Assembly (NCBI GenBank): GCA_017471185.1
Contig: JAFUVZ010000064.1
Span: 1 to 54,017 of the forward strand
Reading direction: 5' to 3'
Origin: Bacteroidaceae bacterium
GTDB taxonomy: Bacteria > Bacteroidota > Bacteroidia > Bacteroidales > Bacteroidaceae
DNA length: 54,017 nucleotides
Part shown: piece after piece, positions 42,264 to 50,268 of the stretch
Position numbering within the stretch: position 1 is the first letter of the stretch
Layout: every line of letters begins with the position of its first letter
Translations under genes and position numbers: made by a program
Notes under the pieces: generated by a model
What the model was told of the DNA's origin: nothing
What the model saw: the letters and a program-made list of their open reading frames with translations, nothing else
The model's database searches: none

Positions 42264-43616
42264 ATGGCAAATGTAATTAAATTACGCAAAGGCCTGGACA
42301 TTAACCTGAAAGGCAAGCCTGCCAATGATGTGATTACAGTACCAATGTCGGACGCATATTCTCTTGTGCCCGATGATTTTACTGGTGTCACTCCAAAGGT
42401 AGTCGTTAAAGAACAGGTGCATGTTCTGGCAGGGGAACCCTTGTTTATAGACAAGAATCACCCCGAAGTGAAATTTGTTTCGCCAGTTAGTGGCGTGGTA
42501 GCAAGCGTTGAACGCGGTGCCCGTCGTAAGGTGATGAACATCATCGTGAATCCTGACAAAGATCAGCAGTTCGCTGATTTTGGCAAGAAAAATCCTGCCA
42601 GCCTGAATGGCGAGCAGGTAAAGGCAGCCCTGCTTGAAGCAGGTCTGTTCGCTTTTATGCGTCAGCGTCCTTATGATGTGATTGCTAATCCTGACAACGC
42701 TCCACGTGCAATCTTCATCTCTGCTTTTGACAGTGCGCCTCTGGCTCCTGACTTCGAGCTGCAGCTGAAGGGTGAGGAAACTAACTTCCAGACTGGTTTA
42801 GATGCACTGGCTAAGATCGCTAAGACTTATTTAGGCATCAGTGTTAAACAACAATCTGCCGCATTGACTCAGGCAAAGAATGTGACTGTTACGGCTTTTG
42901 ATGGTCCTCATCCTGCTGGCAACGTGGGTGTACAGATCAATCATGTAGCTCCTGTGAATAAGGGCGAGGTAGTGTGGACCATCGGTGCAGAAGCAGTTAT
43001 CTTTATTGGCCGTTTGTTCAATACCGGTAAGGTCGATTTAACCCGCACGGTAGCTCTCACCGGATCTGAGTTCGTGAAGCCTTGCTACGTGAAGATGTTG
43101 GTGGGTGCTAAACTCGACAACGTGTTCAAAGGGCACGTTACCGAAGGAAAAACCTTGCGCTATATCAGTGGCAACGTACTTACTGGCAAGCAGGTAAATG
43201 CCGAGAACTCATATCTGGGTGCGTTTCATGCTCAACTGACTGTTATTCCTGAGGGAAATGACGTGCATGAGATGTTGGGTTGGATTATGCCTCGTGTAAA
43301 TGATTTCAGTACCAGCCGTTCTTATTTCAGCTGGCTGCAGGGCAAGAAAGAGTATGTGATGGATGCCCGTGTCAAGGGTGGCGAACGTCACATGATTATG
43401 TCTGGTGAATATGACAGCGTGTTCCCAATGGACATTTATCCTGAGTATCTGGTGAAGGCAATCATTGCCGGTGATATCGACAAGATGGAGGCTTTGGGTA
43501 TCTACGAGGTAGCTCCTGAAGACTTCGCTCTCTGCGAGTTCGTATGTTCTTCTAAGGTTGAGGTGCAACGTATCGTTCGTGAAGGACTTGATGCACTTCG
43601 TGCTGAGATGGCTTAA
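42264..43616 (+). CDS. nqrA: Na+-translocating NADH:quinone reductase subunit A
   Basis: 450 residues, the normal NqrA length. It begins KLRKGLDINLKGKP, the conserved NqrA start, followed by the barrel-sandwich/Rnf-like segment VKEQVHVLAGEPLFID. NqrA is the cytoplasmic subunit that contributes to the quinone site. It is the first of six consecutive genes nqrA-F on the plus strand with short gaps. It has its own -7 element and follows the decarboxylase terminator. Confidence 0.95.
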   Translation: MANVIKLRKGLDINLKGKPANDVITVPMSDAYSLVPDDFTGVTPKVVVKEQVHVLAGEPLFIDKNHPEVKFVSPVSGVVASVERGARRKVMNIIVNPDKDQQFADFGKKNPASLNGEQVKAALLEAGLFAFMRQRPYDVIANPDNAPRAIFISAFDSAPLAPDFELQLKGEETNFQTGLDALAKIAKTYLGISVKQQSAALTQAKNVTVTAFDGPHPAGNVGVQINHVAPVNKGEVVWTIGAEAVIFIGRLFNTGKVDLTRTVALTGSEFVKPCYVKMLVGAKLDNVFKGHVTEGKTLRYISGNVLTGKQVNAENSYLGAFHAQLTVIPEGNDVHEMLGWIMPRVNDFSTSRSYFSWLQGKKEYVMDARVKGGERHMIMSGEYDSVFPMDIYPEYLVKAIIAGDIDKMEALGIYEVAPEDFALCEFVCSSKVEVQRIVREGLDALRAEMA

Positions 43617-43642
43617 TTTTAATACAAAAACTTAAAAATAAA

Positions 43643-44806
43643 ATGAGCGCGTTAAGAAATTATCTGGATAAGATAAAGCCGAACTTCGAGGAAGGCGGCA
43701 AATTACACGCATTTCGATCTGTTTTTGATGGTTTCGAGACATTCCTCTTCGTACCGTCAACTACAGCGAAATCCGGAACGCATATTCATGATGCCATTGA
43801 CAGCAAACGTATCATGTCATTGGTGGTCATTGCTTTGATTCCGGCCATGTTGTTCGGTATGTACAATGTGGGTTATCAGCATTTCATGGCAACAGGCGCT
43901 GAAGGTAGCTTCTGGGCTATGTTCTTCTATGGTTTCCTGGCTGTGTTGCCTAAAATCATCGTATCTTATGTAGTGGGTCTGGGTATCGAGTTTACCGTGG
44001 CTCAGTGGAAGCATGAGGAGATTCAGGAAGGTTTCCTGGTATCTGGTATCCTCATTCCGCTGATTGTTCCGGTTGAGTGCCCGTTGTGGATCTTAGCAAT
44101 CGCGACAGCTTTTGCCGTAATTTTCGCTAAGGAAGTGTTTGGCGGTACGGGTATGAACGTATTCAATGTGGCATTGATTACCCGTGCATTCCTGTTCTTC
44201 GCATACCCTACCAAGATGTCTGGTGACTCTGTATGGGTTTCTGGTGACAGTATCTTCGGTTTGGGTAAGACTGTTGACGGCTTGACGGTCGCTACTCCTT
44301 TAGGACAGGCTGCTACAGGTGTTGACATTTCCTATTCTCTAAATGATATGATTACAGGCTTTATTCCCGGTTCTATCGGTGAAACCAGTGTGATTGCCAT
44401 CGCTATTGGTGCAGTGATTCTGCTGTGGACTGGCGTGGCAAGCTGGAAGACCATGTGCAGTGTATTTGTCGGTGGCGCTTTCATGGCTTGGGTATTCAAT
44501 GCCTTTGGTCCTGACACTGCTATCGCAAATATGCCTTGGTATGAGCATCTGGTGCTGGGCGGCTTCTGCTTCGGTGCTGTGTTTATGGCTACTGACCCTG
44601 TAACCTCAGCAAGAACCGAGTGTGGCAAGTATATCTACGGTTTCCTGATTGGCGTTATGGCAATCGTGATCCGTGTGCTCAACCCTGGTTATCCGGAAGG
44701 TATGATGCTGGCCATCCTGCTGATGAATATCTTCGCTCCGCTGATTGACTACTGCGTGGTTCAGAAAAACATCAGCAAGCGTGAAAAACGAGTTGCAAAA
44801 GTTTAA
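43643..44806 (+). CDS. nqrB: Na+-translocating NADH:quinone reductase subunit B
   Basis: 387 residues, about ten helices. The subunit carries a covalently bound FMN on Thr in a D-G-x-S/T-x-A-T motif. Here that is DGLTVATPLG, with Thr218 the likely acceptor. The usual SGAT is TVAT, so the Gly is replaced by Val. NqrB belongs to the Na+-translocating core and binds riboflavin. It starts 26 bp after nqrA. Confidence 0.95.
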   Translation: MSALRNYLDKIKPNFEEGGKLHAFRSVFDGFETFLFVPSTTAKSGTHIHDAIDSKRIMSLVVIALIPAMLFGMYNVGYQHFMATGAEGSFWAMFFYGFLAVLPKIIVSYVVGLGIEFTVAQWKHEEIQEGFLVSGILIPLIVPVECPLWILAIATAFAVIFAKEVFGGTGMNVFNVALITRAFLFFAYPTKMSGDSVWVSGDSIFGLGKTVDGLTVATPLGQAATGVDISYSLNDMITGFIPGSIGETSVIAIAIGAVILLWTGVASWKTMCSVFVGGAFMAWVFNAFGPDTAIANMPWYEHLVLGGFCFGAVFMATDPVTSARTECGKYIYGFLIGVMAIVIRVLNPGYPEGMMLAILLMNIFAPLIDYCVVQKNISKREKRVAKV

Positions 44807-44827
44807 CAATTAATACCGTTTAAGAAA

Positions 44828-45505
44828 ATGAATACCAATAGTAACAGTTATACTATCATTTATGCTGCGGTAATGGTTGTTATTGTAGCATTCCTGCTTT
44901 CATTCGTTCACTCTACCTTTAGTAGCCGTCAGGACGCTAATGTGGAGCTTGATACCAAAAAGCAGATTCTGTATTCCCTCAACATTCGAGATTCTAAGGA
45001 TGCTGAGGCAGATTATAAAAAGTTTGTGAAGGCTGACATGTTGCTCAAGGGCGACCAGCTGACTGAAAATACCGGTAAGTTCGTTACCAGTTTTGAGAAT
45101 GATTACAAGAAGAACGGCAACCTACATGTTTTCGTAGCTGAGATTGACGGTCAGACAAAGTATATCTTCCCCGTTTTCGGTGCAGGTCTGTGGGGCTCTA
45201 TCTGGGGCTATGTTACTTTGAACGACGATAAGGACACTGTATATGCCACTTATTTCTCTCATGCCAGTGAGACTCCTGGTCTGGGTGCAGAGATCCAGAG
45301 TTACGCCGCTTTCCAGCAGCAGTTTGAGGGTAAAAAGGTGCTGAATGGAGGCAATGTGGCTATAGAGGTTGTGAAAAATGGTCAGGCTAAGGGAGACATC
45401 AACAAGGTTGACGGTATCTCAGGCGGTACGATGACTTCTAATGGCGTTGATGCTATGTTGAAGGATTGTCTGAACAATTACAAGTCATTTTTAAATAATA
45501 AATAA
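44828..45505 (+). CDS. nqrC: Na+-translocating NADH:quinone reductase subunit C
   Basis: 225 residues. One N-terminal helix, then the periplasmic FMN-binding domain. The covalent FMN motif is DGISGGTMTSNG with Thr201 the likely acceptor; the usual SGAT has Gly for Ala here. It accepts electrons from the NqrD/E Fe-S centre. Flavinylation normally needs ApbE, for which I see no gene in this window. Confidence 0.94.
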   Translation: MNTNSNSYTIIYAAVMVVIVAFLLSFVHSTFSSRQDANVELDTKKQILYSLNIRDSKDAEADYKKFVKADMLLKGDQLTENTGKFVTSFENDYKKNGNLHVFVAEIDGQTKYIFPVFGAGLWGSIWGYVTLNDDKDTVYATYFSHASETPGLGAEIQSYAAFQQQFEGKKVLNGGNVAIEVVKNGQAKGDINKVDGISGGTMTSNGVDAMLKDCLNNYKSFLNNK

Positions 45506-45522
45506 GGAGGAGGATAAACATT

Positions 45523-46158
45523 ATGGCAGAATTATTTTCAGCAAAGAATAAAGAAGTGTTCATGACTCCTCTGGGCTTGAACAACCCTATAACTGTGCAG
45601 GTGCTGGGTATCTGCTCAGCGCTCGCTGTAACCAGTAAGCTTGAACCTGCTATCGTGATGGGTCTGGCTGTGACGGTCATTACCGCTTTCTCTAACGTGG
45701 TGATTTCACTGCTTCGCAAGACGGTTCCTAACCGCATCCGTATCATCGTTCAGCTGGTGGTCGTTGCGAGCTTGGTAACTATCGTAAGTGAGATTCTGAA
45801 GGCTTTCGCTTACGATGTAAGTGTTCAGCTGTCAGTGTATGTGGGTTTGATTATTACCAACTGTATTTTGATGGGGCGTTTGGAGGCATTCGCCATGCAG
45901 AACGGTCCTTGGGAGTCATTCCTTGATGGAGTTGGTAACGGTCTGGGTTATGCCAAGATTCTTGTTATTGTGGCTGTGTTCCGTGAAATTCTCGGCTCAG
46001 GTACATTGCTTGGCTTCAACCTGTTGAACTATGATTGGATTAAGGATTTGGGTTATATCAACAACGGTCTGATGGTAATGTCACCGATGGCGCTGATTAT
46101 CGTGGCTTGCATCATCTGGTACCAGCGTGCCCACAATAAGGAATTGCAAGAAAAGTAA
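45523..46158 (+). CDS. nqrD: Na+-translocating NADH:quinone reductase subunit D
   Basis: 211 residues, six helices, typical NqrD (TNCILMGRLEAFAMQNG, where the Cys is a ligand of the intramembrane Fe-S centre shared with NqrE). It follows nqrC by 17 bp with a GGAGG site upstream. Confidence 0.94.
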   Translation: MAELFSAKNKEVFMTPLGLNNPITVQVLGICSALAVTSKLEPAIVMGLAVTVITAFSNVVISLLRKTVPNRIRIIVQLVVVASLVTIVSEILKAFAYDVSVQLSVYVGLIITNCILMGRLEAFAMQNGPWESFLDGVGNGLGYAKILVIVAVFREILGSGTLLGFNLLNYDWIKDLGYINNGLMVMSPMALIIVACIIWYQRAHNKELQEK

Positions 46159-46171
46159 TAATTGAAAGAGT

Positions 46172-46798
46172 ATGGAACATTTCTTTAGCTTAGTCGTCCG
46201 CTCTATTTTCGTGGACAATATGATATTTGCATTCTTCCTGGGTATGTGCTCTTACCTGGCCGTATCAAAGAATGTGAAGACTGCGTTGGGCTTGGGTGCC
46301 GCTGTTACTTTTGTGCTGTTGGTAACCCTCCCCGTGAACTACCTGTTGCAGACATACGTGCTGTCTGAGGGTGCGTTGATTGAGGGTGTTGACCTGAGTT
46401 TCCTCAGTCTTATCCTTTTCATCGCTGTGATTGCCGCTATCGTTCAGATTGTTGAAATGGTGGTTGAGCGTTTCAGCCCTTCCCTATACAATGCACTCGG
46501 TATCTTCCTGCCGCTGATTGCCGTGAACTGTGCCATCATGGGCGCATCATTGTTCATGCAGCAGCGTATCGGTTTGAATGCCAGCGACCCTAAGTATATT
46601 GGCGGTGTGGTTGACGCAATCGGTTATGCCCTGGGTTCTGGTATCGGTTGGCTGCTGGCTATCGTTGGTCTGGCTGCTATTCGTGAAAAGATGGCTTACT
46701 CTGACGTTCCTGCACCTCTCAAGGGGCTGGGCATCACGTTCATCGTGGTAGGCTTGATGGCCATGGGCTTTATGTGCTTCTCTGGTTTGAAACTTTAA
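46172..46798 (+). CDS. nqrE: Na+-translocating NADH:quinone reductase subunit E
   Basis: 208 residues, six helices with inverted topology relative to NqrD. It carries the opening [20 protein letters not shown] and the [13 protein letters not shown] segment with the Fe-S Cys. Starts 13 bp after nqrD. Confidence 0.94.
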   Translation: MEHFFSLVVRSIFVDNMIFAFFLGMCSYLAVSKNVKTALGLGAAVTFVLLVTLPVNYLLQTYVLSEGALIEGVDLSFLSLILFIAVIAAIVQIVEMVVERFSPSLYNALGIFLPLIAVNCAIMGASLFMQQRIGLNASDPKYIGGVVDAIGYALGSGIGWLLAIVGLAAIREKMAYSDVPAPLKGLGITFIVVGLMAMGFMCFSGLKL

Positions 46799-46816
46799 AA
46801 AGGAAAGGAATATACA

Positions 46817-48085
46817 ATGAATATGGATTTAATATTAGCGAGCATTGGGGTATTCCTTGTTGTCATCCTGCTGCTTGTCATCATCCTGTTGGTTGCCAAG
46901 TATTACCTGGTGCCTTCAGGCAATGTGAAAATTACTATCAATGGTGGCGATAAGGTGCTCGATGTTCAGTCGGGTAGCACATTGCTCAATACATTGGTTA
47001 CAAACGATGTTCACCTACCTTCTGCCTGTGGTGGAAAGGGCTCTTGCGGTCAATGTAAGGTACAGGTGCTCGAAGGTGGTGGTGAAATCCTGCCTTCTGA
47101 GACCTCTCATTTCAGTCGTAAGCAGCAGCAAGACCACTGGCGTCTGGGTTGCCAGGTAAAGGTGAAGAATGATCTCTCAATTAAGATTCCTGAGAGCATA
47201 CTCGGTGTGAAGGAATATGAGTGTACTGTTATCTCTAACAAGAACGTAGCTTCATTCATCAAGGAGTTCATTGTACAGCTGCCTCCAGGTGAGCATATGG
47301 ACTTCATCCCTGGATCATACGCACAGATTCAGATTCCTGCTTTCTCAATGGACTATGATAAGGACATTGATAAGGAGTCATTGGGCGAGTATCTGCCTGC
47401 ATGGGAGAAGTTTGGCTTGTTTACTCTGAAATGCAAGAATGACACGCCAACCATCCGTGCATATTCAATGGCTAACTATCCTGCTGAGGGCGACCGATTC
47501 ATGCTGACCGTCCGCATCGCTACACCTCCGTTCAAACCAAAACCACAGGTAGGTTTTATGGATGTTAGTCCTGGTATCGCTTCTTCTTACATCTTCAGCT
47601 TGAAACCAGGTGACAAGGTGAAGATGAGTGGTCCTTACGGAGAATTCCATCCTATCTTCGACTCTAAGCGTGAGATGATTTGGGTAGGTGGTGGTGCCGG
47701 TATGGCTCCACTTCGTGCTCAGATAATGCACATGTGCAAGACATTGAATACTCGTGACCGTGAGATGCACTACTTCTATGGTGCACGTGCATTAAATGAA
47801 GTGTTCTATCTAGATGACTTCCTCGGATTGGAGAAGGACTTCCCGAACTTCCACTTCCATTTGGCACTTGACCGTCCTGACCCAGCAGCTGATGCAGCTG
47901 GTGTACCTTATACCGCTGGCTTCGTACATCAGGTAATGTACAACAATTACCTGAAGGATCATGAGGCTCCAGAGGATATCGAATACTATATGTGCGGTCC
48001 TGGCCCGATGTCAAAGGCTGTAGAAGGTTTGCTCTACGATTTGGGTGTTCCTTCTCAGAACTTGATGTTCGATAACTTCGCATAA
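46817..48085 (+). CDS. nqrF: Na+-translocating NADH:quinone reductase subunit F
   Basis: 422 residues. One N-terminal helix, then a 2Fe-2S ferredoxin domain with ACGGKGSCGQC and the fourth Cys in RLGCQ. The FAD domain has RAYSMANYP, the NAD domain has GGGAGMAPLRAQIMH, and the C-terminus ends with CGPGPM and MFDNFA. It takes electrons from NADH and passes them into the complex. Last gene of the operon and followed by a strong hairpin. Confidence 0.95.
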   Translation: MNMDLILASIGVFLVVILLLVIILLVAKYYLVPSGNVKITINGGDKVLDVQSGSTLLNTLVTNDVHLPSACGGKGSCGQCKVQVLEGGGEILPSETSHFSRKQQQDHWRLGCQVKVKNDLSIKIPESILGVKEYECTVISNKNVASFIKEFIVQLPPGEHMDFIPGSYAQIQIPAFSMDYDKDIDKESLGEYLPAWEKFGLFTLKCKNDTPTIRAYSMANYPAEGDRFMLTVRIATPPFKPKPQVGFMDVSPGIASSYIFSLKPGDKVKMSGPYGEFHPIFDSKREMIWVGGGAGMAPLRAQIMHMCKTLNTRDREMHYFYGARALNEVFYLDDFLGLEKDFPNFHFHLALDRPDPAADAAGVPYTAGFVHQVMYNNYLKDHEAPEDIEYYMCGPGPMSKAVEGLLYDLGVPSQNLMFDNFA

Positions 48086-48105
48086 CGAATATCGATACCA
48101 TATTT

Positions 48106-48146
48106 AAAATACAGGTGGAGCTGTAAACTCCACCTGTATTTTTTTA
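48106..48146. terminator. Bidirectional terminator after nqrF
   Basis: AAATACAGGTGGAG and CTCCACCTGTATTT form a 14-bp perfect stem around CTGTAAA, with A-rich 5' and T-rich 3' flanks. It ends the nqr operon and the convergent nudC transcript. Confidence 0.85.
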
Positions 48147-48172
48147 TGTTTCGTGAATTGATAAGTTTCTGC

Positions 48173-48961
48173 TTATTTTTCCAGCCACCAGTCGATGAGC
48201 TTACGGGCAATACTCATTTTTTGAGGAATATGAGGCATGTTGTCCTTGCGATAGAAGGCTCCTGCGGTCAGCTCGTCTTCTTGCAGCTTGATGGTGCCAC
48301 TCTCATATTCAGCCGTGAAGCCAACCATCAAGCCACTGGGATAGGGCCAGGTCTGACTCCCGAAATAGCGAAGGTTCTTAATGGTGAGTCCTGTTTCCTC
48401 CATCACCTCCCTGCGTACACACTCTTCCAAGTTCTCTCCAGCTTCCAAAAAACCAGCCACCAGCCCGTAGTAGTCACGCTTGAAAGCCCTATTATGAACC
48501 AAAAGGATTTCATCGCCCCGTTGTATCAATACGATGATAGCGGTAGCGATGGGAGGATACATTTCCAATCCGCACTGAGGGCATTTTTTCATGATAGGGG
48601 TCTGTTGTACGGTTTTCACACCGCAAGTGGGACAGTAACGGCTATGCTCGTCCCAATACAGGATTTGCGAAGCTTTACCTCCACAAAGGTAATCTTCTAA
48701 TGGAATATAATTGAAAGACTCACGCAGGTTGACCATTGCCCATTGACCGTTGGCTGTTGATTGTTCACAACAAGCCAATGTGTCTTCAATGGGCTTATCA
48801 AGGGCAAAAGTCTTAACCTTTACGCCATTGTTCATGGTTACTTCATGAACCTGATGTCCTTCTGGCACAGCAACTGGAGGCTCATCACCTTCTGGTACCT
48901 GCAAGCGGTCACCCTGCTTTTGTAACGCCACCTGACCTTTATAGAACACGAACCATTTCAT
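48173..48961 (-). CDS. nudC: NADH pyrophosphatase NudC
   Basis: 262 residues from ATG 48961. Zinc-ribbon Cys pairs (CPTCG, then CPQCG) precede the Nudix box GFLEAGENLEECVRREVMEE, which matches GX5EX7REUXEE. The SQTWPYPSGLM segment is the NudC substrate motif. NudC hydrolyses NAD(H) and removes NAD caps from RNA. Its start overlaps the stop of mltG as ATGA (48958-48961), so the two are probably translated together. Confidence 0.92.
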   Translation of the reverse strand: MKWFVFYKGQVALQKQGDRLQVPEGDEPPVAVPEGHQVHEVTMNNGVKVKTFALDKPIEDTLACCEQSTANGQWAMVNLRESFNYIPLEDYLCGGKASQILYWDEHSRYCPTCGVKTVQQTPIMKKCPQCGLEMYPPIATAIIVLIQRGDEILLVHNRAFKRDYYGLVAGFLEAGENLEECVRREVMEETGLTIKNLRYFGSQTWPYPSGLMVGFTAEYESGTIKLQEDELTAGAFYRKDNMPHIPQKMSIARKLIDWWLEK

Positions 48962-49995
48962 CTGCTGATTTTCCGCTTGTTTAATGCAGCCCAATAACGT
49001 TGTGCGTTGTTCAGATGCTCGCGATAGGTAGCTGCAAAGTTGTGTGTGCCAGAGAAATCCTCCTTGGCGCACATATAGAGGTAGTTATGATGCGCATAAT
49101 TCAGCACGGCATCCAAGCCTACTACAGAAGGTATGCGTATAGGACCGGGAGGCAGACCGCGATGGATATAAGTGTTATAAGGGGAGTCAACATTGAGGTC
49201 GGAGTTGAGGATACGCCTGATGCCGAACTCCTGTAAGGCAAACTTAATGGTAGGGTCAGCCTGTAGAGGCATGCCTATACGCAGACGGTTGTAATACAAG
49301 CCAGCCACAGATGGTTTCTCACCGTTATTATTTGTCTCTTCTTCAACGATAGATGCGAGGGTAGCCACTTCATTTTCTGTCAGTCCCATCTCTTGGGCCT
49401 TAGCTTTCCTTTGTGTATTCCAGAACCGCTTGTGTTCAGCCTGCATACGCTCGAAGAACTCATCCACGCTGATATTCCAGTACATCTCGTATGTTTCCGG
49501 GATAAAGAGGGCAGGCATCGTCTCCTTGTTATAGCCCATTTTCGCTTGAAAGACTGAATCATACATCAAAGTGGCTATTTCCACAGAATCAATCATCAGC
49601 TGGCGACCTACCTGACCTGCCAGACGCTTCATTGTCCGGGCACTGTTAATCGTTATATTCATAGGAGTCTGATAGCCTCGCCATATCCTGCTGAAGACAT
49701 GATATACACTCTCGCCATTTCTAATCTCATAGCGCCCGGTGCTGATATCTTCAGGATAATTGCGATATTCGCTCATCCATTTGAACCCATGAAAATCTTT
49801 CACGTTGCCCATCTGCTGCACTTTGACATACACGGAGTCTGCCGTATCGTCGCGGTCTATATAGACGTATGCGGTTTGTCGGGGGAAGAATTGAGGAGCC
49901 ATAAAGAAGTAATAGAAAGCGCCTCCGATGGCACATGCCACCAGAACCAGAGCCAGAAAGCTGCCAATAAGTATGTTGCGTGTCCTTTTCTTCAT
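48958..49995 (-). CDS. mltG: Endolytic murein transglycosylase MltG (YceG-like)
   Basis: 345 residues from ATG 49995. A short cytoplasmic start (MKKRTRNILIG) and one helix (residues 9-29) precede a LysM-like region and the YceG domain with catalytic Glu in ASIVEEETNN. The conserved QADPTIKFAL and PYNTYIHRGLPPGPI follow. MltG cuts nascent peptidoglycan strands at the inner membrane and limits glycan length. Its stop overlaps the nudC start. Confidence 0.9.
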   Translation of the reverse strand: MKKRTRNILIGSFLALVLVACAIGGAFYYFFMAPQFFPRQTAYVYIDRDDTADSVYVKVQQMGNVKDFHGFKWMSEYRNYPEDISTGRYEIRNGESVYHVFSRIWRGYQTPMNITINSARTMKRLAGQVGRQLMIDSVEIATLMYDSVFQAKMGYNKETMPALFIPETYEMYWNISVDEFFERMQAEHKRFWNTQRKAKAQEMGLTENEVATLASIVEEETNNNGEKPSVAGLYYNRLRIGMPLQADPTIKFALQEFGIRRILNSDLNVDSPYNTYIHRGLPPGPIRIPSVVGLDAVLNYAHHNYLYMCAKEDFSGTHNFAATYREHLNNAQRYWAALNKRKISR

Positions 49996-50057
49996 ATCAC
50001 TCTTTAATATAATAGGGAGATGTTCGGTATGTCCCCACATCTCCCTATCTCTACCAG

Positions 50058-50130
50058 AGCCACTTGCCAGACTTGAACTGGCGACCTACGCGTTACGAAT
50101 GCGTTGCTCTACCGACTGAGCTAAAGTGGC
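50058..50130 (-). tRNA. tRNA-Thr (anticodon CGU)
   Basis: Minus strand, 73 nt. Acceptor stem GCCACTT/AAGTGGC, D-arm GCTC...GAGC, anticodon stem ACGCA/CGCGT with loop TTCGTAA (anticodon CGT), T-arm GCCAG-TTCAAGT-CTGGC, discriminator T, no encoded CCA. It reads ACG. Confidence 0.93.
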
Positions 50131-50161
50131 GAAGCAATAGTTTTAATCGCTTTTGCGACTG

Positions 50162-50169
50162 CAAAGGTA
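50162..50169 (-). promoter_or_regulatory. -7 element for tRNA-Thr
   Basis: TACCTTTG on the minus strand fits TAnnTTTG and lies 31 bases upstream of the tRNA 5' end. Confidence 0.55.
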
Positions 50170-50234
50170 CATCTTTATTTTAGATTGGAAAAAAGATTTG
50201 CTTCTTTTTTTGCTTATACATCTACATTTTGTTG

Positions 50235-50242
50235 TATTTTTG
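50235..50242 (+). promoter_or_regulatory. -7 element for the GH-D-like hydrolase gene
   Basis: TATTTTTG fits TAnnTTTG, 26 bases before ATG 50269. It supports that start over the upstream ATG at 50185. Confidence 0.5.
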
Positions 50243-50268
50243 TATCTGTCAACTTAATTTTAAATACG

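Noticed and set aside
47664-48101. 145-codon minus-strand frame opposite nqrF
   Set aside because: It lies inside nqrF and the composition is low-complexity His/Ser/Pro-rich, as expected of a shadow frame.
50185-50268. 28-codon extension of the GH-D-like hydrolase with a hydrophobic stretch
   Set aside because: The promoter lies inside it and a complete signal peptide starts at 50269.
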